Part shown: piece by piece, positions 28,121 through 36,434 of the stretch
Layout: each line of letters begins with the position of its first letter
Position numbering within the stretch: position 1 is the first letter of the stretch
Source of the DNA: UBA6918 sp040754425
GTDB lineage: Bacteria; Pseudomonadota; Gammaproteobacteria; Burkholderiales; Thiobacillaceae
DNA: 64,000 nt
NCBI GenBank assembly: GCA_040754425.1
Contig: JBFMCR010000032.1
Span: forward strand, 21,015 to 85,014
Direction of reading: 5' to 3'
Position numbers and translations under genes: made by a program
The notes under the pieces: model-generated
What the model was told of the DNA's origin: nothing
Seen by the model: the letters and a program-made list of their open reading frames with translations, nothing else
The model's database searches: none

Positions 28121-30796
28121 ATGTCTGCCCCTTCCCTCGCACCGCTGCGCGCCGTCTCGCGCCATGCCTGCCGACTGCTCGACAGCCGGCCCGGCCTCGA
28201 GGCCGAAACGCTTGCCGCCCTCGATAGTCCGTTCAGCCGCAGCGAAATGGAGGCGTTTCTGGCCACGCGACTGCCCGCCGCGGAAGCCGGACAGGATGAG
28301 GGCATCCTCAAAAGCGTACTGCGCCAGATGAAACACCGCGTGTGGCTGCGCACCGCCGCGCGCGACATCGCCGGTCTCGCCCCGCTGGAGGAGGTCACCG
28401 GCGCGTTTTCCGACCTGGCCGAACTCTCCATCCGCACCGCGCAGGATTTCCACACGCGCGAACTCGCCGCAAAACACGGCCAGCCGGCGAACGAAGACGG
28501 CAGCCCCATGCAGCTGGTAGTCGTGGGCATGGGCAAGCTGGGCGGGCGCGAGCTCAACGTCTCCTCCGACATCGACCTCATTTATCTTTATCCCGAAGAA
28601 GGCGAAACCGCAGGCCCCTCGCCCATTTCGCACCATGAATTTTTCGTGCGCCTGGGTCGGAAACTCAGCGCCGCCATTTCGGAAAACACCGCCGACGGCT
28701 ATGTATTTCGGGTCGATCTGCGCCTGCGGCCCTGGGGCGATTCGGGGCCGCTGGCCATGAGCTACGCCATGCTGGAGGACTACCTCAGCCTGCACGGCCG
28801 CCCCTGGGAGCGCTATGCCTGGATCAAGGGCCGCGCGCTCACCGGCGCGGGTAACGGCGAACTCGATGCCATCGTGCGCCCCTTCGTGTTCCGCAAATAC
28901 CTCGACTTCGGCGCCTACCAGTCACTGCGCGACCTGCACGCGCAAATCCGCGCCGAGGTGGCAAGAAAGGATCGCCACAACGACATCAAGCTCGGCCCCG
29001 GCGGCATCCGCGAAATCGAGTTCATCGCCCAGGTGTTCCAGCTGATCCGCGGCGGCCGCGTGCCGGCCCTGCGCGTGCGGCCCACCCAGGAGGTCCTGAA
29101 AACCCTGGCCGCCGAGCGACTGCTGCCCGAGGACGCCGTGGGCACCCTGCTTTCGGCCTACCGTTTCCTGCGCAAGCTCGAACACCGCCTGCAATACCTG
29201 GACGACGCGCAAACCCAGACCCTGCCGAATGATGCGCAAAGCCAGGCCAGAATCGCGCAGGCCATGAACTTCGAGGACTGGAACGGACTGCTTGCGGAAC
29301 TCGACCGCCACCGCGGCAAGGTCGAACAGCATTTCGACCAAGTGTTCGCCGCGCCGCAGACCGACCAGTCCGCCCACCCCTTGCAGGCGGTTTGGCTCGA
29401 CCCTGCCGGGCAGGCAGAGCGGCTGGCCGAACTGGGCTACCGGCGTGCCGAAGACAGCGCCCGGCGCCTTGCGCATCTGCGTGAGCTGTCGCAGCACAGG
29501 TTCACCGAATCCGCGCGCATCCGCGTGGACAGCCTGATGCCGCCCATCATCGAACTGGCGGCGCAACAGGCGCATCCGGACGAAACCCTGGGCAGGCTCG
29601 CCGACCTCATCGAAGCCGTCGCCCGGCGCCAGACCTATCTCGCCCTGCTTGCCGAATACCCCGCCGCGTTGAACCAGCTGGCACGGCTGTTCTCGGCCAG
29701 CCCCTGGGCTGCGCAACTGGTGACGCGGCAGCCGCAACTGCTGGACGAACTCATCGACCCGCGCCAGCTCTTCACCCCACCCGACTGGGATGCGCTGGCT
29801 AAACGGCTTGCGCAGACGCTGGACGAGGAAACCGGCGACACGGAAGCGCAGATGGACCGCCTGCGCCGCTTCAAGCAGGTGCAGACCCTGCACCTCCTGG
29901 CGCAGGACGTGGCCGGGCGGTTGAAACTGGAAACCCTGTCCGACCATCTCGCCGATCTCGCCGACATCCTGCTCGCCGAGACTTTGAGACGCGCCTGGGC
30001 CACGCTGCCCAGACGACATCTGGAAGCGCCGCGCTTTGCCATCATCGGCTACGGCAAGCTGGGCGGCAAGGAACTGGGCTACGCCTCCGACCTCGACCTC
30101 GTGTTTCTCTACGACGACGACACGCCCGACGCCGGAACGATTTATGCGCGGCTGGCGCAAAAGCTCAGCACCTGGCTCACCACCGCCACCGGCGCCGGCG
30201 TGCTCTATGACATCGACCTGCGCCTGCGCCCGGACGGCGCCTCGGGCCTTCTGGTGAGTTCCATCGAGGCCTTCGCGGACTATCAGCGCAACCACGCCTG
30301 GACCTGGGAGCATCAGGCTTTGACACGCGCGCGCTTCGTCTGCGGCGACGCCGGCGTGGGCGAAAAATTCGAGGCCGTCCGCCGCGCCATCCTCACGCTG
30401 CCGCGCGATCCGGAAAAACTGAAGGAAGACGTGCTGGCCATGCGCCGGAAAATGCGCGACGGCCATCCCAACCCCACGGAGCTGTTCGACCTCAAGCACG
30501 ATGCCGGCGGCATCGTCGACGTCGAGTTCGCCGTGCAGTACATGATCCTGCTGCATGGCAAGGACTATCCTGCCCTGCTCGACAACGTCGGCAACATCGC
30601 CCTCCTGAAGCGCTGCGGCGAGCTGGGCCTGCTGCCTGCCGATATTGCCGAACCCGCTGCAAACGCCTACCGCGAACTGCGGCGCGCCCAGCATGCGGTA
30701 AAACTGGCGGGGGTGGAGCATGCACGGCTCGAAAAAACTGCGCTCGCTCCCGAACAGGCCGCCGTCACGCGCCTGTGGCAAACGGTTTTTGCCTGA
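28121..30796 (+). CDS. glnE: Bifunctional glutamine synthetase adenylyltransferase/deadenylase
   Basis: 891 residues from the ATG at 28121, slightly shorter than E. coli GlnE (946). Two nucleotidyltransferase domains: the N-terminal deadenylylase motif GMGKLGGRELNVSSDIDLIY (around residue 138) and the C-terminal adenylylase motif GYGKLGGKELGYASDLDLVF (around residue 643). It controls glutamine synthetase in response to PII. Upstream starts in this frame were rejected because they run through the acs promoter region. It is divergent from acs and followed by ilvE after a 66-nt gap. Confidence 0.96.
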   Translation: MSAPSLAPLRAVSRHACRLLDSRPGLEAETLAALDSPFSRSEMEAFLATRLPAAEAGQDEGILKSVLRQMKHRVWLRTAARDIAGLAPLEEVTGAFSDLAELSIRTAQDFHTRELAAKHGQPANEDGSPMQLVVVGMGKLGGRELNVSSDIDLIYLYPEEGETAGPSPISHHEFFVRLGRKLSAAISENTADGYVFRVDLRLRPWGDSGPLAMSYAMLEDYLSLHGRPWERYAWIKGRALTGAGNGELDAIVRPFVFRKYLDFGAYQSLRDLHAQIRAEVARKDRHNDIKLGPGGIREIEFIAQVFQLIRGGRVPALRVRPTQEVLKTLAAERLLPEDAVGTLLSAYRFLRKLEHRLQYLDDAQTQTLPNDAQSQARIAQAMNFEDWNGLLAELDRHRGKVEQHFDQVFAAPQTDQSAHPLQAVWLDPAGQAERLAELGYRRAEDSARRLAHLRELSQHRFTESARIRVDSLMPPIIELAAQQAHPDETLGRLADLIEAVARRQTYLALLAEYPAALNQLARLFSASPWAAQLVTRQPQLLDELIDPRQLFTPPDWDALAKRLAQTLDEETGDTEAQMDRLRRFKQVQTLHLLAQDVAGRLKLETLSDHLADLADILLAETLRRAWATLPRRHLEAPRFAIIGYGKLGGKELGYASDLDLVFLYDDDTPDAGTIYARLAQKLSTWLTTATGAGVLYDIDLRLRPDGASGLLVSSIEAFADYQRNHAWTWEHQALTRARFVCGDAGVGEKFEAVRRAILTLPRDPEKLKEDVLAMRRKMRDGHPNPTELFDLKHDAGGIVDVEFAVQYMILLHGKDYPALLDNVGNIALLKRCGELGLLPADIAEPAANAYRELRRAQHAVKLAGVEHARLEKTALAPEQAAVTRLWQTVFA

Positions 30797-30862
30797 GCAG
30801 GCCGGCCAAGCCTTTGATACAATTTTCCTTTTCCGATCAATACGAAGCTCCGGAGTTTCATT

Positions 30863-31783
30863 ATGTCGATGGCCGACCGCGACGGCGTCATCTGGTATGA
30901 CGGCAAACTGGTGAACTGGCGTGATGCCACCACCCATGTGCTGACCCACACCCTGCACTACGGCATGGGCGTATTCGAAGGCGTGCGCGCCTACCAGACC
31001 GACAAGGGCGCAGCGATTTTCCGCCTGCAGGAACACACCGACCGCCTGTTCCGCTCCGCCCACATCCTGGGCATGAAAATGCCCTATTCGAAAGACGTGA
31101 TCAACGAGGCGCAGAGGCTGGCGGTGCGCGAGAACGAGCTGGAATCGGCCTACATCCGGCCGATGGCTTTTTACGGCGCCGAAGCCATGGGCATCTCGGC
31201 GAAGAACCTGTCGGTGCACGTCATCGTCGCGGCCTGGCCGTGGGGCACCTATCTCGGCAAGGAAGCGCTGGAGCGCGGCATTCGGGTCAAGACCTCTTCC
31301 TTCTCCCGCCACCACGTCAACGTTACCATGTGCAAGGCCAAGGCCAACGGCAACTACATGAACTCCATCCTCGCGCACAAGGAAGCCGAGACGGACGGCT
31401 ATGACGAGGCCCTGCTGCTCGACACCGACGGCTTCGTTTCCGAAGGCTCGGGCGAGAACATCTTCATCGTGCGTAACGGCAGGCTCTACACGCCCGACCC
31501 CAGCTCCGCCCTGGTCGGGCTCACGCGCGACACCGTCATCCAGCTGGCGCAGGAAAACGGCATCGAGGTGGTCGAAAAGCGCATCACCCGCGACGAGGTA
31601 TACATCGCCGACGAGGCCTTCTTCACCGGCACCGCCGCCGAAGTCACCCCCATCCGCGAGCTCGACAACCGCACCATCGGCGAAGGCACGCGCGGCCCGA
31701 TCACGCAAAAGCTGCAGGCGCTCTATTTCGACTGCGTGCAGGGTCGCTCGCCCCGGCACGAAGCCTGGCTGACTTACGTTTAA
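30863..31783 (+). CDS. ilvE: Branched-chain amino acid aminotransferase
   Basis: 306 residues, class IV PLP aminotransferase. It makes or degrades Ile, Leu and Val by transamination with glutamate. PLP-lysine region KAKANGNYMNSILAHKEAE and the class IV signature EGSGENIFIVRNGRLYTPD are present. CGGAGTTTCATT precedes the ATG, and a TACAAT hexamer at about 30818-30823 may be its -10. It is followed by the 31.8-kb repeat element and a small zinc-finger gene, an order seen in many betaproteobacteria. Confidence 0.96.
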   Translation: MSMADRDGVIWYDGKLVNWRDATTHVLTHTLHYGMGVFEGVRAYQTDKGAAIFRLQEHTDRLFRSAHILGMKMPYSKDVINEAQRLAVRENELESAYIRPMAFYGAEAMGISAKNLSVHVIVAAWPWGTYLGKEALERGIRVKTSSFSRHHVNVTMCKAKANGNYMNSILAHKEAETDGYDEALLLDTDGFVSEGSGENIFIVRNGRLYTPDPSSALVGLTRDTVIQLAQENGIEVVEKRITRDEVYIADEAFFTGTAAEVTPIRELDNRTIGEGTRGPITQKLQALYFDCVQGRSPRHEAWLTYV

Positions 31784-31795
31784 CCCCGAAGAGGC

Positions 31796-31866
31796 GAACA
31801 AAGAGGACATGAGGACAAGAGACAAGGCAACAGAGGGCTTCCTCCTGTCCTCTTGTCCTCCTTGTT
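31796..31866. repeat. Purine-arm inverted repeat element (GGACAAGAGG type), ilvE/zinc-finger gap
   Basis: The left arm AAAGAGGACATGAGGACAAG (from 31800) is mirrored by GTCCTCTTGTCCTCCTTGTT (31846-31865). The same unit as in the 12.35-kb element: the two loci share the sequence AAGAGGACATGAGGACAAGAG in one arm each. The left arm begins four bases past the ilvE stop region; the right arm ends 23 nt before the zinc-finger ATG. Confidence 0.68.
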
Positions 31867-31888
31867 AAAGATTTTTCAGGAATCCGTC

Positions 31889-32089
31889 ATGGCAGAACAA
31901 TCAGAAAATACCCGCCGCATCATCGAAGTGAGTCCTTCGCAACTGCCGCTGCACTGCCCGCTGCCGGAACACACGGCGTGGAACGCGCACCCGCGGGTGT
32001 TTCTGCCCATCGAAAAAACCGGCGAGGCGCTCTGCCCCTACTGCGGCACCCTTTACAGGCTGCGTGGCGGCGCGCGCGCCGGCCACTGA
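31889..32089 (+). CDS. Zinc-finger domain protein (zf-CHCC)
   Basis: 66 residues. The CHCC zinc site is CPLPEHTAW (Cys), HPRVFLPI (His) and CPYCGTLYRL (two Cys), the same arrangement as the mitochondrial complex I subunit NDUFS6 and short bacterial relatives. These are often found next to ilvE or LPS genes; their role is unclear. Start at 31889 (MAEQSENTRR) is favoured; a longer version begins inside the repeat arm. The NTF2-like gene follows 24 nt downstream. Confidence 0.88.
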   Translation: MAEQSENTRRIIEVSPSQLPLHCPLPEHTAWNAHPRVFLPIEKTGEALCPYCGTLYRLRGGARAGH

Positions 32090-32113
32090 CGGGCGCCTCG
32101 TCTTGAATTGAGC

Positions 32114-32521
32114 ATGTTCGACACTGCCGACGAAGCGGAAGCCGCGTTCTACGCGGCTTTCTCATCCGCCGATATCGAAGCCATGAAGCGGGTATGGTCG
32201 GACTCCGCGCTGACGGTCTGCATCCACCCCATGTCCGCGCCGCTGTATGGCCATGCCGCGATCGTCGAAAGCTGGACCGCCATCCTTGAAAAAGGCGGCG
32301 GCAGGATTTCCCATCAGATCCTGTATCGCCGCCAGGAGGGCAGGCTGGCCATCCACGGCATCGAGGAACGCCTCATGCTGCCGCAGGGCGTGGAGGCGCG
32401 CATGCATGCCACGCACGTGTATGCGCACGAACCGGAAAACGGCTGGAAATTGCTGGTGCACCATGCCAGCCCGCTTCCCGTGAAAGGCGACAAGCCCAAA
32501 GCGGAAAGGCTGCTGCACTGA
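32114..32521 (+). CDS. NTF2/SnoaL-like domain protein
   Basis: 135 residues, start ATG at 32114 (a TTG 6 nt earlier is also possible). The cone-shaped NTF2-like fold is suggested by AAFYAAFSSADIEAMKRVWS, HPMSAPLYGHAAIVESW and the repeated beta strands. Such proteins include SnoaL-type isomerases and ligand-binding proteins; no catalytic residues can be assigned. Co-transcription with ilvE and the zinc-finger gene is likely. Convergent with hemN. Confidence 0.82.
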   Translation: MFDTADEAEAAFYAAFSSADIEAMKRVWSDSALTVCIHPMSAPLYGHAAIVESWTAILEKGGGRISHQILYRRQEGRLAIHGIEERLMLPQGVEARMHATHVYAHEPENGWKLLVHHASPLPVKGDKPKAERLLH

Positions 32522-32541
32522 ATTTTTTCCGTGACAGCCGC

Positions 32542-33912
32542 TCAGGCGGTCATGGAATAGCGCGGCGCTTCCTGCTTCGGCGCATTCAGATAGGCATCGA
32601 AGCTCATGGCGATGTTGCGCAGGAACAGGCGCCCCAGTGGGGTGACGCGGATTTCCTTTGCGTCCGTCTCCACAAGGCCATCCGCCTTGAGCGGCTCGAG
32701 CCGGCGCAGGCTGTCGGCGAAATAGTCGTCAAACCGGATGTGCCAGCGCGCTTCGATGGCAGCCTTGGAAAGCGACAGGTCGCACATCAGTTCGGTGATG
32801 ACGTCGCGGCGGATCCTGTCGTCGGCGGTGGTGCGGTAGCCCTTGACCGTGGCAAGACCATGCTCGCCGATCATTTTCTGATAGGCATCCGGGCGCTTCT
32901 CGTTCTGTGCATAGACCTCCCCGGTCTGGCTGATCGACGATGCCCCGAAAGCGTAGATGTCCGCATTGCGGCGTGTGGTGTAGCCCTGGAAGTTGCGCCA
33001 CAGGGTCTTCTCGCGCTGGGCCTTGACCAGTTCGTCCGTCGGCTTGGCGAAATGGTCCATGCCGATGTGCACGTAGCCCGCACCCTCGAGGGTGTCGAGT
33101 ATCAGCTCCTGCATGGCCATGCGCGTGGCGAAGTCCGGGAGGTCGGATTGAACGATCAGCTTCTGGTGCTTCTTCAGCCAGGGCACGTGGGCGTAGCCGA
33201 ACACCGCCAGGCGGTCGGGATTGATGCGCACGATCTCGGCCAGGGTCTTGCGGTAGCCCTCCAGGGTCTGGTGCGGCAGGCCGGTCATGAGGTCGAGGTT
33301 GATGCTGGAAAAGCCTTCGGCGCGGAACCAGCCGTACACCTCCTCGATCAGCGACAGCGGCTGGATGCGGTTGACCGCCTTCTGCACCTTCTCGTCGATG
33401 TCCTGCACGCCGAGGCTGGCGCGGTTGAAACCGCATGCCTTAAGCGCCTGCACCTGCTCGCGCAACAAGCCGCGCGGGTCGACTTCCACCGACACTTCGG
33501 CATCGGCCGCAAAATTGAAGCGGCTGCGGATGTGGTCGCCAAGCGCGCGGATGTCCTCGGCCCTGAGGAAGGTGGGCGTGCCGCCGCCCCAGTGCAACTG
33601 CACCACCGGCCGCGCCGGATCGGTGAGCGCGGCGACGGTGTCGATTTCGCGCTTGAGATAGTCGAGGTATGCGCTGGCCTTGCCGTACTTCTGCGTGGCC
33701 ACCATGTTGCAGCCGCAGTAATAGCACAGCGTGTCGCAGAAGGGGATGTGCACGTACAGCGACAGCGGCCTGGCGCCCTCCTGGCTTTCGATGATTTCCT
33801 GACGCCACTGTTCGATGCCGAAATCTTCGGAAAAATGCGGCGCGGGCGGATAGGAGGTATAGCGCGGGCCCGGCTGGCTATACTTGGTCAGCAGGGCGAT
33901 ATCGGGATGCAT
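32542..33912 (-). CDS. hemN: Oxygen-independent coproporphyrinogen III oxidase
   Basis: 456 residues, the length of true HemN. Radical-SAM enzyme that decarboxylates coproporphyrinogen III to protoporphyrinogen IX without oxygen. Cluster motif CDTLCYYCGC (CxxxCxxC plus the extra Cys typical of HemN, as distinct from HemW), then LHWGGGTPTFL and the C-terminal HemN domain. It supports anaerobic heme synthesis. A 16-bp palindrome lies 14 nt upstream of its ATG, but a canonical FNR box was not found. Confidence 0.95.
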   Translation of the reverse strand: MHPDIALLTKYSQPGPRYTSYPPAPHFSEDFGIEQWRQEIIESQEGARPLSLYVHIPFCDTLCYYCGCNMVATQKYGKASAYLDYLKREIDTVAALTDPARPVVQLHWGGGTPTFLRAEDIRALGDHIRSRFNFAADAEVSVEVDPRGLLREQVQALKACGFNRASLGVQDIDEKVQKAVNRIQPLSLIEEVYGWFRAEGFSSINLDLMTGLPHQTLEGYRKTLAEIVRINPDRLAVFGYAHVPWLKKHQKLIVQSDLPDFATRMAMQELILDTLEGAGYVHIGMDHFAKPTDELVKAQREKTLWRNFQGYTTRRNADIYAFGASSISQTGEVYAQNEKRPDAYQKMIGEHGLATVKGYRTTADDRIRRDVITELMCDLSLSKAAIEARWHIRFDDYFADSLRRLEPLKADGLVETDAKEIRVTPLGRLFLRNIAMSFDAYLNAPKQEAPRYSMTA

Positions 33913-33925
33913 GGCAGTCTGCTCA

Positions 33926-33941
33926 ATTCAGATGTCTGAAT
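33926..33941. promoter_or_regulatory. 16-bp palindrome upstream of hemN
   Basis: ATTCAGATGTCTGAAT has perfect 7-bp arms around a 2-bp centre and sits between hemN and the divergent hydrolase gene. It may be an operator or a transcript hairpin. It does not match the FNR/Anr consensus TTGAT-N4-ATCAA. Confidence 0.35.
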
Positions 33942-34022
33942 CCTATTGGTACATCGAATGTTTGTCCAGTTCCATACCGGACAGCCGATCTGCCATGCAT
34001 GATGGGAAACCACGCAGGAGCA

Positions 34023-34991
34023 ATGACCATGGAAACCGGCCCTTACGCCGCCCCGTTCTGGCTGCCGGGCGGACACTTGCAGACCCTGTATCCGGCCCTG
34101 CTTTTGCGCGGCCCCAGGATCGACTATCGGCGCGAGCGCTGGGAACTCGACGACGGCGACTTCCTCGATGCCGACTGGCTGGACGGCCCGGACACGGCGC
34201 CGCTGCTGGTGCTGTTTCACGGTCTGGAAGGCAATTCCGCCCGGCCTTATGCGCGCAATCTGATGCAGGCCGCAAGGCGTCTTGACTGGCGCAGCGTGGT
34301 GGTTCACTTCCGCGGCTGCTCGGGCGAACCCAACCGCCTGCCGCGCGCCTATTTCGCCGGCGACAGCGCGGAGATCGGCGGCGTGTTCGCGCGCCTGCGC
34401 CGGCGTTTTCCCGCCATTTCGCTGCACGCCGTGGGCATATCGCTGGGCGGCAACGCACTGCTGAAATGGCTGGGCGAAGCCGGCAGCGAGGCGCGAAAAT
34501 TCGTCGCCCGCGCCGCCGCCGTCTGCGCGCCGCTGGACATGAACGCCGCCGGCAATGCCCTCGACCAAGGCTTCAACCGCCGCGTCTACACCGCGCACTT
34601 TCTCGCCACCCTGAAGAAAAAATCGCTGGACAAGGCGCGGCGTTTCCCCGGCCTGCTCGATGCCGACGCCATTCGCCGCGCCACCACTTTCCGCGAATTC
34701 GACACCCTGGTGACGGCGAAACTGCACGGTTTTCGCGACGCCGAAGACTACTGGACACAGTCCTCCAGCAGGCCGCTGCTAAGACACATCGCCGTGCCGA
34801 CCCTGGTGCTCAATGCGCGAAACGACCCTTTCCTGCCCGCCTCCGCCTTGCCGTGCGCGTGCGAGGTATCAGGCAGCGTGAGTCTGCTGCAGCCGGCAGG
34901 CGGCGGACACGTCGGTTTTCCCGCCGGCGCCTTTCCCGGCCATGCCGGCTGGATGCCACAATGCGTCTTCGCATTCCTGAACCGGCCCTGA
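34023..34991 (+). CDS. YheT family alpha/beta hydrolase
   Basis: 322 residues; the ATG at 34023 has GGAG 7 nt upstream. YheT-like hydrolase: N-terminal FWLPGGHLQTLYP, oxyanion region LFHGLEGNSARPY, nucleophile motif GISLGGNALLKW, then NARNDPFLP (Asp) and GGHVGFPAG (His) for the triad. Relatives are esterases of unknown natural substrate. Divergent from hemN; algC follows in the same direction 48 nt later. Confidence 0.9.
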   Translation: MTMETGPYAAPFWLPGGHLQTLYPALLLRGPRIDYRRERWELDDGDFLDADWLDGPDTAPLLVLFHGLEGNSARPYARNLMQAARRLDWRSVVVHFRGCSGEPNRLPRAYFAGDSAEIGGVFARLRRRFPAISLHAVGISLGGNALLKWLGEAGSEARKFVARAAAVCAPLDMNAAGNALDQGFNRRVYTAHFLATLKKKSLDKARRFPGLLDADAIRRATTFREFDTLVTAKLHGFRDAEDYWTQSSSRPLLRHIAVPTLVLNARNDPFLPASALPCACEVSGSVSLLQPAGGGHVGFPAGAFPGHAGWMPQCVFAFLNRP

Positions 34992-35039
34992 AACAAAGGC
35001 CATTTATAATGAAAATTTGATCGACTGGTTCTGACGCAT

Positions 35040-36413
35040 ATGCACATCCCCAAGGAAATCTTCAAGGCCTACGACATCCGCGGCATCGTCGGCAAAACCC
35101 TCACTCCCGAAATCGTCGAGGCCATCGGCCAGGCCATCGGCTCGGAAGCCTTCGCGCGCAATCAAACGGCCATCTGCATCGGCCGCGACGGACGACTGTC
35201 CGGCCCGGAGCTTTCCGAGGCGCTGGCGCGCGGCATCCGGAAAGCAGGCATCGACGTCATCGACCTCGGCATGGTGGCCACCCCCATGACCTACTTTGCC
35301 GCCTATGAGCTGAAGACCGATTCCTGCGTGATGGTGACCGGCAGCCACAACCCGCCCGACTACAACGGCCTGAAAATGGTGCTGGGCGGCGAGACGCTGT
35401 CCGGCGAGACCATCCAGCAGTTGCGCATTCGCCTCGAGGAGAAGAACCTCACCAGCGGGCTGGGCGACTACAAAACGCACGACATCACCGAAGCCTATCT
35501 CTCCCGCATCACCGGCGACATCAAGCTCGCGCGCCCGATGAAGATCATCGTCGACTGCGGCAACGGCGTGCCCGGCGCCTTCGCGCCCGAACTCTACCGA
35601 CGCCTGGGCTGCACGGTGGAGGAAATGTACTGCGAAGTGGACGGCACCTTCCCCAACCATCACCCCGACCCCTCGGTGCCAAAAAACCTGGAAGACCTCA
35701 TCGCGCGGCTGAAAACCTCGGACGCCGAACTGGGCTTCGCCTTCGACGGCGACGGCGACCGCCTGGGTGTGGTCACCCGGGACGGCAGCATCATCTTCCC
35801 CGACCGCCAGCTCATGCTGTTCGCCGACGACGTGCTCTCGCGCAACCCCGGTGCGGAAATCATTTTCGACGTGAAATCCACGCGCAAGCTGTTCGACTGG
35901 ATACGCGCACGCGGCGGCAGGCCCACGCTGTGGAAGACCGGACACAGTTTCATCAAGGCCAAGATGAAGGAATCGGGCGCGCTGCTGGCAGGCGAGATGT
36001 CCGGCCACATCTTCTTCAAGGAGCGCTGGTACGGTTTCGACGACGGCCTCTACGCCGGCGCGCGCATGCTGGAATACCTGTCCAGACAGGCCGACCCCAA
36101 CGCCACGCTGAAAAGCCTGCCCGACACGGTCAACACCCCCGAGCTGCAAATCAAAATGAAGGAGGGCGAGCACTACGCGCTGATGGAAAAACTGCAGAAA
36201 ACGGCGAAGTTCCCGGACGCGAAGGAAGTCATCACCATCGACGGCCTGCGCGTGGAATACGCCGACGGCTTCGGCCTTGCGCGCCCCTCCAACACCACGC
36301 CGGTGATCGTGCTGCGCTTCGAGGCCGACAACGAGGCGGCGCTCGAGCGCATCCAGGCGGACTTCCGCCGCGTGATCCGGGAACAGGCGCCCGGCCTCGA
36401 CCTGCCTTTCTGA
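35040..36413 (+). CDS. algC: Phosphomannomutase/phosphoglucomutase
   Basis: 457 residues, alpha-D-phosphohexomutase family of the AlgC/ManB type. It interconverts mannose 6-P and 1-P, and usually glucose 6-P and 1-P, for exopolysaccharide and LPS precursors. Active-site serine motif VTGSHNPPDYNG, metal loop AFDGDGDRLGVV, sugar loop GEMSGHIFFKE and phosphate-binding RPSNTTPVIVLRFEAD are complete. The N-terminus IFKAYDIRGIVGK is typical of this group. Confidence 0.94.
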   Translation: MHIPKEIFKAYDIRGIVGKTLTPEIVEAIGQAIGSEAFARNQTAICIGRDGRLSGPELSEALARGIRKAGIDVIDLGMVATPMTYFAAYELKTDSCVMVTGSHNPPDYNGLKMVLGGETLSGETIQQLRIRLEEKNLTSGLGDYKTHDITEAYLSRITGDIKLARPMKIIVDCGNGVPGAFAPELYRRLGCTVEEMYCEVDGTFPNHHPDPSVPKNLEDLIARLKTSDAELGFAFDGDGDRLGVVTRDGSIIFPDRQLMLFADDVLSRNPGAEIIFDVKSTRKLFDWIRARGGRPTLWKTGHSFIKAKMKESGALLAGEMSGHIFFKERWYGFDDGLYAGARMLEYLSRQADPNATLKSLPDTVNTPELQIKMKEGEHYALMEKLQKTAKFPDAKEVITIDGLRVEYADGFGLARPSNTTPVIVLRFEADNEAALERIQADFRRVIREQAPGLDLPF

Positions 36414-36434
36414 CGGCCGGTCAAAGGTCGACCG

